A stretch of DNA of 64,000 bases from Anabas testudineus (taxonomy: Eukaryota; Chordata; Actinopteri; Anabantiformes; Anabantidae), in NCBI RefSeq assembly GCF_900324465.2, contig NC_046626.1, positions 5,787,459-5,851,458 of the forward strand, written 5' to 3'. Below the pieces are notes generated by a model. The model was given only the letters and a program-made list of their open reading frames with translations. It made no database searches and was not told the DNA's origin. The position numbers and the translations under genes were made by a program. Positions 43,460 through 57,640 of this stretch are shown piece by piece; the first letter of the stretch is position 1, and each line of letters opens with the position of its first letter.

Positions 43460-44589
43460 CTTGTCTTTGTGTCTTTGTTCATTTGGTCCATATTGTAATA
43501 GTAAAATGAAAATGTATCTTACATCTTTAAGAAGGTATGTTCCCCATCCTGCATGAGGGACAATTTTCCCCGAAGTTCAAGCTGCTTATAAAGTTTTACC
43601 TTCATGGGCACGGCGGGGCAGTGTAACAGAGAGAAAACATAAGAAAGGGTTCTTCTAGGCTGCATTTTCCTAACTCCATACAACTGCAGTGCTCATTTAA
43701 CTAATGAAATGTGATCCAGCCTTTGCTGTAATACTGTTGTCTGACTGTTAAAAGAAGGTAAAACAATTTCACTTAAAGGATGGTAAAGTAGAAAATAGTT
43801 ACAAACGTTTTGCCAAAGGTGTTATGTAGTGTGTTTTATATTTAATGGCCACATAAAAACCTGTGCTTTTAGTACAATGAGTACAGCAGCTCTTAAATGA
43901 GTTTCAATTGAAAAGGGTTTAGTTTAGTTTTAGCTCCTGGCTGGGCCACACACACACACACACACCCCCACACATCCGACTTTTGACCTCGATAAACATA
44001 AATATCATCTTACACTTTCAATAAAAACTGAAGTTAGACCTTCATGGCAGCAAAGTGGCCAGTGAGGGTATCAATCAGTTAGATACAGGGCTCTGTCACT
44101 GCACATGCTGGCTCACTTCTAACACCACCTACATGTCACTGAGCCATTGTTCATTTATTATACCTGTGCATATCCTGCAACAGCCATTCATCACAATAAG
44201 TGTGCCACATAATGTCATTTTACTAAAGAACAGCACCAAGCAGTTAATACTGTGTGTAGTAACGTAAGTTAAAGTCATTTCAAATCGTGTGTTTAAATGC
44301 ATAGAACAATTACACTGTATGAAACTACAGCAAAACATAGTTGTTACAAGTTAGATACAATGTCCAGTATCCTACAGAAAAAAAAACTTAAATAATCTGA
44401 GATTTAACTATTTTAATCCTAAAGGGATCAATAAAGTTTGTAATTATTATTAAAACTTGATTATATTCTCTTTCTATTACACTCAAAGAACCAAGTTCCA
44501 AAAAACGTTGTAAAAATATCAGAATGATTTGTTTATATAATGTCTATTGTATAAAACAGTAAGTACATTGTAGTTAGAAGTTTCTATGT
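43460..44589. other. intergenic DNA between rpl37a and pecr
   Basis: A short CA tract (43949-43972) and AT-rich sequence. The phrase 'aaagggatcaataaagttt' near 44423 resembles the tail of common fish repeats. No gene was seen. Confidence 0.5.
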
Positions 44590-44694
44590 GTGGAGAAAAA
44601 TGAGTTTACAGTCAGTTTGCTGCCTGAAGGTGGCAGCAGCAGCAGACTGTGTCACCAAAGCGTCCAGCAGGGGGCGTCGGCTCTAGAAGCAAGT

Positions 44695-46848
<2,154 letters not shown>

Positions 46849-46859
46849 TGCAGTTTGGT

Positions 46860-47660
46860 AACAAAGTCTGAGTCTAATGCATAAATCCACATTTGGCCAA
46901 TAAGATGATGGACAACCATAAAGACACTGCAAGCACTGTCATATTGACGCATTAATATTGCATGGTGGCCTTCTTATAAGGTGGTTGTGTTGTCATTGAT
47001 GTACATAATTGTATGTAATTAATAGCGCCATGAGTGTAAGATTAGTTTCCTGAAAAATAATGTGTATAAACTGACATGTTTGATGAATAAATACAGGATG
47101 TCTGTTTCTAGCTGAGTAAAGCTACAGTGGTTAATGCAATTGTTACATAGATCTTAGAAATACAACAACAAATATCACAGCAGGACAATGGCAGTGCCTT
47201 ATATATGAAATATTTGCACAGATTTATGTCTTATGCTGTGAAAAAATCAGCAGCTTACAGCTAAGACTCAACAGAAGCTTTAATTTGTCTGTTTTTGTTA
47301 AGCAGTGCAGACATTTTACACTAAACAAACCAGAGGTAAATATTGTACTTTTATTTTAATACATTAGTAACTAATGATGTTAAAATTAGTACTTATTACA
47401 GGTTTGGATTAACCTAAATGAATTAACCCTCTGTCACTACATAAGGTGGATGAAATCAGCCCCTCCTTTATCAACTGCAGTTTTTGTTCTATTGTCTGTT
47501 GATAACAACACATTTTTTTCATTATTTTTATTTTTATTTGAACTAGAGTATAACATTTATGTCAAGTAAACATATTAATTTCAACATTTTTTTTAAATAC
47601 ACAGTTTTCTTAGTGGAGTAAATTAGTACTTTAAGTAAAATTTTGTGCATGAACTAGAAA
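46860..47660. other. pecr 3' UTR and AT-rich intergenic DNA
   Basis: AATAAA at 47086-47091 is the likely pecr poly(A) signal. Beyond it the sequence is AT-rich without a coding block. Confidence 0.5.
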
Positions 47661-47674
47661 AAAAAAATTAAAGG

Positions 47675-48030
47675 ATCCAGACGTGAACTAAATTATTGGT
47701 ACCCTTCTGTTAAAAAAAAAAAAGAAAATCCCAAAATTGTCATTGAAATAATATCCCACAATTGTCATTGAAATAATATGAAACTGACAAAGGTAATAAA
47801 TACAAATTTACAAAAAATCGACTACATGAAAATAAGACATTCCTTTTGAATCATGGTTCAACAGAAACCTTAAAAAAAGAAATGATACTGGCATGGACAA
47901 AAATGATGGTACCTCTAGAAAAGATTGAGAATAATGTGAGCATAGAGACATTTTAAATGATAGTGTGTCCTGTAATTAGCATTGCAGATGTCTTCAAACT
48001 TGTAATCAGTCAGTCTGCCCCATCAGTCAG
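47675..48030. mobile_element. end fragment of a Tc1/mariner-type element (MITE-like)
   Basis: Recognisable phrases in order: 'attattggtacccttctgtt', 'attgtcattgaaataatatg' (present twice by a small internal duplication), 'gaaactgacaaaggtaataa', 'gttcaacagaaac', 'ggacaaaaatgatggtacct' and 'gcagatgtcttcaaacttgt'. From memory this is the long terminal region of a common fish Tc1/mariner family. No transposase frame remains. Confidence 0.65.
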
Positions 48031-49409
48031 ATTAAAGTGGTCACTTAGCAGTAGTAATTTTATTTTCTTGGATTTAATATGAGAACTCTGGAGCTCTCGA
48101 TGTGTCCATTTTCGCTTTATGAAGTGGTTATTTTGCCCCAAATCCTCTGCCGTAGTTCTACCATAAACTGTGTCTGGCTGTCGTAAGCTTTCAGTCCACA
48201 AGCAGAGGTCACAACAAACTGTTCGGGTACGGTACGATTCCTAATGAAACTTTGAATTTCTTATATATCTTATGCTGTTATTTCATTAGTTTAAAGCTCC
48301 TGCTTAACACAAAGTTGTAGTCAGACGAATGTGGAGGTAATACGTCAACAAATAGCAGCAGTGCTATATAACATTAGGTAGCGGAGAGCGCAGCTAGCTA
48401 ACGTCAAGCTAGTTGAGGAAACACTGTCTGCCTTCGTTACACAGCGGTGTGATTGCACCAAGGATGTGTCTGTGATCAGTCTAGTGTTATATCCTTTGGG
48501 TCTTTTTTAGGGATAGTACACATTCATTAACACAGAAATGATTAAAAACATCGTTACAACTGTGTCAGAATATGCTAGTAAGACAGCTTGAACCTATGTT
48601 TTCAAGAGAACAGAAACAGATAAGAATATAGAGAAAACAAAACACATCATGTCATAAATGAGTTTAATAAATTAGTATTTTTCTCTTTTACATGGTCATA
48701 TTTATGTAAAGCGCATAATCGCAGGCTCTCATATCGATATCTTGATAATACAACAGTGGTGATTATTATGTACTGCACTTAACATACAAATGCGTCTGTG
48801 AAAATCAAATGGTTATTTATTGCATACATATACCCTAACTGGCGTCTAAGCAAGATAAATCTTTCTCAGAAAATAGCTACTAGTTAATTTACCTTGAGAT
48901 TTAATAGCCGCAGTATAATAATAGTTCAATTTTTTTCTCATTTACACTTACATTCATTTATAGTAAAAAATAGCTGCCATCCCTGCATTTAATTAGTTTG
49001 GGAGTTGTGTCGGTATAATTTTAACTGCGAACTGAGCTTGTTTTTTTTGTGCCCCTCATGTAATTATCATTTGCCACAATATATTTACCTGTGATATGTA
49101 CTGTAGGTAGCAGCTTTATACAAAATGAAATTGGAACAAAACAGGGAACATAAAGCATTTTGTTAACTTTATTTTTAAAATCTTTTTCACTGTACATCAC
49201 AGAAACTGGATTGAAGAGCTTTTATTATTGCGTGCCCCTTATTTTATACTTTGTTTGTACTAAAACCAACATTTTGGCTTGTTTGTTACTATAATAACAC
49301 CGGCAGATGTACCTTAAGTTTTAAAACAGTAAGCACAGTAATGCTTTCCTGAAGCTATAACTACATGTAGATATAAGTCCGCTTTCTTAAATCTGTATCT
49401 GTTTTAAGC
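48031..49409. other. region upstream of ndufb3
   Basis: The acceptor just before the ndufb3 ATG implies a 5' non-coding exon somewhere here. The CpG-bearing stretch 48190-48440 is the most promoter-like, but I could not fix a donor or a start site. The rest is AT-rich. Confidence 0.4.
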
Positions 49410-49779
49410 ATGGGAGGTGACCACGGACACAGCAAGATGTCCATGCCCGACTGGCGGCAGTGGAAGACTGAGGGAACACCACTAGAATTTACACAGAAGA
49501 GGCTGGCAGCCAGGGGCCTGAAGGACCCATGGGCACGGTCAGTATTTGCGCTGCACGATTATCTGACGTCTTTGAATCCAGCTTGATTTTTTTAACACTG
49601 CTCACTGACCTTCTCTCTCTGTTTCCAGTAATGAGGCATGGAGATACTCAGGTGGCTTCGCCCGTGCTGTGACTCTGTCAGATGTGCTGCTCAGAGGATT
49701 CAAGTGGGGCTTTGCTGCTTTTACTGTTGCTCTGGCTGTAGAGTACACCCTGTTCCCACCAAAGAAGGGTGGCCACTAA
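49410..49779 (+). CDS. ndufb3: NADH dehydrogenase 1 beta subcomplex subunit 3 (complex I B12)
   Basis: Accessory membrane-arm subunit of mitochondrial respiratory complex I. Exons 49410-49537 and 49629-49779 give 92 residues (98 in human). The N-terminus has a shortened His-containing stretch ([19 protein letters not shown]). The core [19 protein letters not shown] matches human DPWGRNEAWRYMGGFAKSV. One membrane helix ([16 protein letters not shown]) precedes a lysine/histidine tail. The donor after 49537 is gtcagt. ATTAAA at 49826-49831 can serve as poly(A) signal. The gene is tail to tail with the first UGT gene: its stop is only 183 bp from the UGT stop. Confidence 0.95.
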
Positions 49780-49962
49780 TGCCGTCATTGTCAAACCATC
49801 TAATAATAATCTGTATTTCCTGTCTATTAAATGTATTTTTGATCCCAACATGGCTTTACTTATTCTTTTTACACTATGTCACACATTTGAACACTACACA
49901 ACTCGACTGACTTTGCAACAGCATTTAATTGAAGTGTTGCAAATGTAGTAGTAGCTAGTAGA

Positions 49963-52900
49963 TTAATCCTGCTTCCTCTTCCCTCTCAGTTTCTGGACAC
50001 AGAATTTCAAGCATTTTACAGTCAGTACTACATAAACCAGCACTACAGAGGCCAGTAGTGCTATAACATCAAGAGAGAAGTATTGGAACCAGTTGAGCTC
50101 AGGGACAGCAGATCTAAGATGTTTTGCTCCTTTGTGACGCATCACAAATTCTGTCCAGTACACTGAAAGGTCGATCGGGTCAACTGGCCGGTCTTTATGG
50201 AGGGCTGAAAGCTTCTGAATACTCTCTTTATACCTGGACACACATAGTCAGAGTTTATGAATACATTTAAATAACCCAGATCTGACAACCATATTGTGAG
50301 CAACTGTATTAGCACTCACCTGGTGTTATTGATGACCTCGTTGAGTCCCCAAAGGAGACTTTCTGTAGTAATAGAATAAATATCCAAGATGACTCCTGCA
50401 CCCCTGCTTGCCAACCTCTTTGCATTGTCAGGCTGGTCTACATTAATTGGCAGCATCACCATTGGAACAGCATGACACAATCCCTCAAAGACGCCATGCA
50501 AACCAGCATGAGTGACGAAAGCCCGAGCTCCAGGATGAGCTAATACACAAACACACAGTTAGTTGAAAAGGCACACGTTGGTATTGGTATACTGACATAT
50601 GGCACCTTCACAGACCAAGCAGGTCGTTCTGAGGGACCCATTTCATGATCTTCACATTTTCTGGGATATTGCCGGGAATCTGTCCAGTGTATCTCCATAT
50701 CACCTATTGAAACAAGAAAGTGTTTAATGAAGTTTCAATTGATGCACTGTTGTATGAAATAATATGTATTTTCATATATGTGGGTTTCATTCCTGTACCT
50801 TCTGAGGAATCTGTTTGAAAGCCTCTAGGAAGACAGCTGTTTTCTCTTCTGGTATATCTGAAACCACAGAGCCCAACGTGAACACCACAAACCCCTCCTC
50901 TCCTGACACCCAGGACTCCAAATCCTGCAAAAACAAAAACTCAGATCAGGGGTTTGAATTTATTACTCTGTTGCATTCTTTTTCTGTATTATGATGTGAG
51001 GAAGAAGAAGTCTCACCTCAGTTAAAGGATTTCTCACGTCGCAGTTTATGCCACCAACGAATATAACATTAGGCATGATAGGACGTGGAAACTCCACTGT
51101 GAAGTCGGTCCTGTTTAAACACAGGGTCAAAATATATATATGAATGTGAGACTGCATTATATGTCATGTTCTATTTAATGTTAGTACTACAAAAACCAAG
51201 ACTATAGAATCCAGTCATGCCAACAGAGAAGTACTGGAACCAGTTGAGATCAGGGTAAACCACCACATTTACTTTACCTGGTGGTTTTACTGTTATGGTG
51301 GACGGGTTAGCATGCAAACATACCACAGTCATGCACATACAACATCATACACAGCAAGCTGTACTGCACTGTGTATCTCAAGGCCAGCTCTAAACCTTTC
51401 TTTGCTGACCCTTATACACCACAAGACTAACACACCCAGGTAGACTTAATGTTGAGGCTGATTTGTGTGTAACTTTTGTACAGGTACCCCAGCAGCCAGA
51501 TGTCAGATTCAGACAGCACTTGAGCTACGCTGACCTCCTCCCCCAGGAACTGATAGGCTATTTGGTCAAAGTGCCAGTACAGCAGGCGACACAGCAGCGG
51601 CTCCAGCCAAGCTACCTGTGGGTCAGAGAGATCACATGACAATAAACAAATGTACTGTTTAAAGTGCTGGTGCTTGACATATGAGATTGACCTCAGTTAT
51701 GTGACTTATGTGAATTTTAATTAGAAATCTGCTACACTGCCCAGAATCAGTGACCCCATTAAGTTTCATGGTAGTTTATTGGTTCATTATACAGAAAAGT
51801 CCAAAATAAATTCTTTAAGTATGCCCCTCTACAAGTATATTTGACCACAGTTGCTCACCACTGTGTTGACAACTCTTTCCTTGAAGTTCATTTTATCTGT
51901 GTATCCAGTGAAAAAGCGAGGCACATACGAGGGTGGAGAGGGGCAGCCTGCAGCCTTCATGTCCAGTGAACATGGAATTCCCCGCAGTAAATTAATAGTG
52001 GGAAGACCTGAAAGACATTTAGGAGGGACATGTTGGAAAATGTGCACCTACAAGCAAACAGATGATCTGTGTGGCAGAACTTACCTAATTTCCGAGCTAA
52101 TAGTGAACCTACAGGCATCGAAGGGTTTGTCAAGACGGCATCAAAACCCTGCAGAGTGAAGAGGTGAGGAGTTGTAAAGGTAAATGGAAAAATAGAGGTG
52201 ACTCTATTGTCTATTATATAGACTTTTTCACATCCTTTAAAGCATGACCAGTCTGTGGCCACAGCCCCACACACAGCAAGCTGTGCTGCACAGCTGTCAA
52301 TCATAGCCTGTAGATTTTCCTTGCTGACCCCTGCCCACTAGAACATTAAAACCACAGACGGTGTTAAGGTTGTAGCTGAGTAGGAGAAATCATTTCAACA
52401 AATGCCACAGAAATTAAAAACAAGCAGCAAGACATTTGTATTAAATTGAATTCATTTCCGAGCTGCTCCTCCTCCTACTACTCACCTGCTGTGCCAGATG
52501 TGAGATGAGACTGGTGTTGAAGAGAAGACTCTCTGCAGTCATGTGGAGAAAGTCTCTAATTTTCTGGATTTGTGAGAAGTGTGTCTTCATCCTCTCTACA
52601 AAAGGCTCGGAAGATTTTTCCATTATACTCTTATATGTGGACATTATAGAATCAATGCAGGCTTTGTCGTAGGGAACAGGATATGTCACAGTGTCGTAGT
52701 ATTTCCCTGGACCCATCTGCATGCTAATTTCTGGCATGACCACAGTAACTTTGTGTCCACGTCGACCCATTTCTTGTGCTACGGCCTTTATACCCACCCA
52801 GTGGCTCCCATCCATCGGCACCACCAGCAGGTTACCCAGGAAAGCTGGAGAACTGGTGTTATTTGCAGCATTGCTGTTAGTGGTTTCAGCATCTTCTGTC

Positions 52901-53019
52901 TTCACCTTCTTTCCTGGTCTGGAGTTTTCTGCTGGAGATCGTTTTGTCTTATCTACAGCAGCATTTACCTGCGTGAGCATGTTCAGCATCAGGAACACAA
53001 ACACTGCTTCTCTCCACAT
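49963..53019 (-). CDS. UDP-glucuronosyltransferase, cluster copy A (intact)
   Basis: An ER enzyme that transfers glucuronic acid from UDP-glucuronate to small lipophilic compounds. Nine coding exons in transcript order: 53019-52486, 52148-52085, 52007-51859, 51615-51488, 51110-51017, 50924-50799, 50703-50616, 50539-50320 and 50233-49963, giving 557 residues. A signal peptide is followed by an unusual charged insert, then VVPMDGSHW with the catalytic-type His73. The donor domain has [37 protein letters not shown] and [13 protein letters not shown]. Near the end are one membrane helix ([16 protein letters not shown]) and a KRKQD tail fitting a KxKxx ER-retrieval signal. Sequence is closest to the UGT1/UGT5-like fish group, but the subfamily is not certain. 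A - strand ATTAAA lies 34 nt past the stop. Confidence 0.9.
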
Positions 53020-53398
53020 TGCTCCCTGTTTCTCTGTTTCACTGTATCCAACACGGACAAAACTGTAGGGCAAAATAAAGGTAGAAATGGTTCTCGCTGT
53101 CTGTCGGTTGCTGAAATGCCTTTTTTTGAATTAGCAATGGTGTGTTAAGTGTGGGTATGTTCAAAGTCCTAAGAGCAAACAGCAGTAGGTTGCTGATATG
53201 GGACAGTCCCTGATTTAGTTACTGCATAATTTTAGCTATTCATACAAAAAAGAAAACCAATCACAGCTGATGCCTTTGGGACTGGGGAAAGGTTTAGTGG
53301 AGGAGGTGGCAGTGTTTTAACAGACAGTGTTTAAACACGTTCTGCACATGAACTACATGTTCAAATCAATCCGTTTAAATGGCAGCTTATAGAGATAC

Positions 53399-56300
53399 GT
53401 ACAGGTTTTAAATGTTTATCACAATGATTTTAATTACCATAGCAGTTTCTGAAAAATTAGCTGGGAGGAAGATGTATTTCTCTATCAGAGTATTGTAAAG
53501 TGTCTGTTTGAATGTAATATACAGTACAGCACTGTTAGTATTTCTTTGACAATAAAGTTAGTTCAGTTCTAGGTCAACAGACATGCCATTATGGTTTAAT
53601 ATTGGTAATATTTACTATGACTGATGTTAATGTGCTGGTATAATACATTTAATTCTTTTCAGGTACTCTGCAGCCATGACTTAAAACTGTTCTCTGGAGC
53701 ACTGCAAATAACATTCAAAACTTTGTACTGCAGGTTATTATCAATGATAAGAAACAGAGAACCTTAGCACCACGTAAAGATTTAACAGGACAATAATGTA
53801 TATAACATAAAATATGATCATGTTAAGGAGAACATTGTTACTCAACAGCCCGAGCCTAACCCCTGATGCTAGAAACAACTATGAGACTAATTCTCCCATG
53901 ACCATGTCAACAAAGGTAATGGGCCAAAGGTAGAAAGAAAGACCATAAACAACTGTCTGTGAACGTTGTGCTCCCTTGGGCCTGCATCAAGTTTCTCTCT
54001 TAGATTACTGCTTATCAACTAGTGTCAAATTAGCCAACAAACAGCACTGACTTGTTATGAGATATTCAGATAACACCTGTCTGTACGATTGTTAGTTAGT
54101 TACTGGCTTCAATTAGTGGGAGGAGGTGGGGGAGCAGCAGGCTCTCCTGTTAGCCTGCAGGACAGGGCTGCAAGGAGGTTTCAGTCAGTAGTGGCCCCGG
54201 TTCCAATCCTCATCCAGACTCATGGCCCCCACCTGCTGAGGCCAGCAAGGCCTTGGTTGTGGCTACAGTATCTTCCTAAATAAGAGTTGCTGCTGTCTCC
54301 CCAGACATGTGTGACAACTCGGGTTTTTATCCTATTTCTCTTTTCCCTCCTGTCCTAAGCATACAAGGAATTATTCATAACAAAAAGTGGCTTTACATCA
54401 ATCATCATACAGAATGATCAAAACTTGAATTTATAAAAATTAATGTAGCTTTTCAGCAGTTTACAGTTACACAAACTGTCAGTGGATGTGATTGCTTTGC
54501 TCATGCAACATGGATATTTCACACCAATGGTGAAGTGTGGTGGGGGGAGCATCATGATTTTATGCAGGTAATTCCAAAAAGGTCACATACATTGTCATTG
54601 ATACTCTACAATAGCTTAATCCTGCTTCCTCTTCCCTCTCAGTTTCTGGACACAGAATTTCAAACATTTTACTGTCAGCACTACATAAACCAGCACTACA
54701 GAGGCCAGTAGTGCTATAACATCCAGAGAGAAGTATTGGAACCAGCTGAGCTCATGGACAGCAGATCTAAGATGTTTTGCTCCTTTGTGGCGCATCACAA
54801 ATTCTGTCCAGTACACTGAAAGTTCGATCGGGTCAACTGGCCGGTCTTTATGGAGGGCCGAAAGCTTCTGAATACTCTCTTTATACCTGGACACACATAG
54901 TCAGATCAGAAGAGTTTATGAATACAACATTTAAATAACCCAGAACTGACAACCATATTGTGAGCAACTGTATTAGCACTCACCTGGTGTTATTGATGCA
55001 TACAGGTTTTCAATGTGTATGAAATGATATATCTTTCGGTTCCATCTTCTCTGTTTATCGCAATGATTTTAATTACCATAGCAGTTTCTGAAAAATGAGC
55101 TGGGTAGGATGTATTTCTCTATCAGAGTATTAACTTGTAAAGTGTCTATTTGAATATAATATACAGTACAGCACTGTTAGTATTCTTTGACAATAAAGTT
55201 AGTTCAGTTCTAGGTCAACAGACATGCCATTATGGTTTAATATTGGTAATATTTACTATGACTGATGTTAATGTGCTGGTATAATACATTTAATTCTTTT
55301 CAGGTACTCTGCAGCCATGACTTAAAACTGTTCTCTGGAGATCTGCAAATAACATTCAAAACTTTGTACTGCAGGTTATTATCAATGATAAGAAACGGAG
55401 AACCTTAGCACCACGTAAAGATTCAACAGGACAATAATGTATATAACATAAAATATGAGCATGTGAAGGAGAACATAGTTACTCAACAGCCCGAGCCTAA
55501 CCCCTGATGCTAGAAACAACTATGAGACAAATTCTCCCATGACCATGTCAACAAAGGTAATGGGCCAAAGGTAGAAAGAAAGACCATAAACAACTGTCTG
55601 TGAACGTTGTGCTCCCTTGGGCCTGCATCAAGTTTCTCTCTTAGATTACTGCTTATCAACTAGTGTCAAATTAGCCAACAAACAGCACTGACTTGTTATG
55701 AGATATTCAGATAACACCTGGCTGTACGATTGTTAGTTAGTTACTGGCTTCAATTAGTGGGAGGAGGTGGGGGAGCAGCAGGTTCTCCTTTTAGCCTGCA
55801 GGACAGGGCTGCAAGGAGGTTTCAGTCAGTAGTGGCCCCGGTTCCAATCCTCATCCAGACTCATGGCCCCCACCTGCTGAGGCCAGCAAGGCCTTGGTTG
55901 TGGCTACAGTATCTTCCTAAATAAGAGTTGTTGCTGTCTCCCCAGACATGTGTGACAGCTCGGGTTTTTATCCTATTTCTCTTTTCCCTCCTGTCCTAAG
56001 CATACAAGGAATTATTCATAACAAAAAGTGGCTTTACATGAATCATCATACAGAATGATCAAAACACATGCCTTCCCTACTTAGCTATTTTAATGGTAAT
56101 AAGCTTTGAATCTCCTTCGACTGTGCAGTTCTATAGATAAAGTTGTTAAGTACAGTGTCTGTTCTCTACATTAAAAGGTCATTAAATGTGATCTGGTCTT
56201 CATCAAAGTCTGATAGACAAATACAATAAAAACAAACCATTATAATCTCCCATGTATTTATTGAACACGCATTCAAAGTTCAGGTGAAATAAGTCAGGCT

Positions 56301-57640
56301 GCTGTGATTTCTATAAAATCTAACTGAAGTCAGGATTTACCAAGCCTAGAGACAAATCAATTAACAAGACGGGATGTGTTGGTTAGAGTTACTTTGACTC
56401 AGAAAACACTTGCTGATTTAAACCTGGTCTCACAAGAAAGACACCTCAGAAGGTCTACAATTAAGAATATCAAAATGAATGTAGCTATTCAGCTGTTCAC
56501 GGTTACACAAACTGTCAGTGGATGTGATTGCTGTGCTCATGCAACATAGATATTTCATACCAATGGTGAAATGTGGTGGAGCACTGCAAGTAACATTCAA
56601 AACTTTGTACTGCAAGTTATTATCAACGATAAGAAACGGAGAACCTTAGCACCACGTAAAGATTTAACAGGACAATAATGTATATAACATAAAATATGAG
56701 CATGTGAAGGAGAACATAGTTACTCAACAGCCCGAGCCTAACCCCTGATGCTAGAAACAACTATGAGACTAATTCTCCCATGACCATGTCAACAAAGGTA
56801 ATGGGCCAAAGGTAGAAAGAAAGACCATAAACAACTGTTGGTGAACGTTGTGCTCCCTTGGGCCTCCCTTGGGGGAGCAGCAGGCTCTCCTGTTAGCCTG
56901 CAGGACAGGGCTGCAAGGAGGTTTCAGTCAGTAGTGGCCCCGGTTCCAATCCTCATCCTGACTCATGGCCCCCACCTGCTGAGGCTAGAAGGGCCTTGGT
57001 TGTGGCTACAGTATCTTCCTAAATCAGTGTTGCAGTCCCCCCAGACATGTGTGACAGCTCGGGTTTTTATCCTATTTCTCTTTTCCCTCCTGTCCTAAGC
57101 ATACAAGGAATTATTTATAACAAAAAGTGGCTTTACATGAATCATCATACTGAATGATCAAAACTTGAATTTATAAAAAATTATGTAGCTTTTCAGCAGT
57201 CTAGGGTTACACAAACTGTCAGTGGATGTGATTGCTTTGCTCATGCAACATGGATATTTCACACCAATGGTGAAGTGTGGTGGGGGGAGCATCATGATTT
57301 TATGCAGGTAATTCCAAAAAGGTCACATACATTGTCATTGATACTCTACAATAGCTTAATCCTGCTTCCTCTTCCCTCTCAGTTTCTGGACACAGAATTT
57401 CAAACATTTTACTGTCAGCACTACATAAATCAGCACTACAGAGGCCAGTAGTGCTATAACATCCAGAGAGAAGTATTGGAACCAGTTAAGCTCATGGACA
57501 GCAGATCTAAGATGTTTTGCTCCTTTGTGACGCATCACAAATTCTGTCCAGTACACTGAAAGGTCGATCGGGTCAACTGGCCGGTCTTTATGGAGGGCTG
57601 AAAGCTTCTGAATACTCTCTTTATACCTGGACACACATAG
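53399..57640. repeat. three related spacer blocks of the UGT cluster
   Basis: Block 1 (53399-54998), block 2 (55000-56063) and block 3 (56578-57735) repeat the same non-coding sequence in the same orientation (for example 'caacagcccgagcctaaccc' at about 53844, 55484 and 56725). Blocks 1 and 3 each continue into a UGT last exon on the - strand. Block 2 does not. A 400-bp unique segment (about 56065-56465) interrupts the unit after block 2, and block 3 lacks about 140 bp around 56865. The pattern indicates repeated unequal exchange in the cluster. Confidence 0.9.
54616..54998 (-). pseudogene. truncated UDP-glucuronosyltransferase, cluster copy B
   Basis: Only the last coding exon (54616-54886, 90 codons with stop, open and almost identical to copies A and C), the short intron and the first 16 or so bases of the penultimate exon survive. 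At about 54998 the sequence switches from 'ggtgttattgatg' directly into spacer sequence. The upstream eight exons are missing, so no enzyme can be made. It looks like a recombination scar rather than slow decay. Confidence 0.88.

Noticed and set aside
43290-43556. Alternative frame over the last rpl37a exon
   Set aside because: It is out of phase with the AA+C junction that yields the conserved ending [10 protein letters not shown].
51851-52159. + strand open frames antisense to UGT exons (also at 52579-53148 and 59136-59375)
   Set aside because: They mirror conserved - strand exons and are repeated in copies A and C only because the exons are.
54089-54283. A 60-residue frame repeated three times in the UGT spacers (ending WLWLQYLPK)
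   Set aside because: It is open in all copies only because the spacer blocks are recent duplicates. The third copy is changed at its start by a deletion, and no known family or splice structure supports coding.
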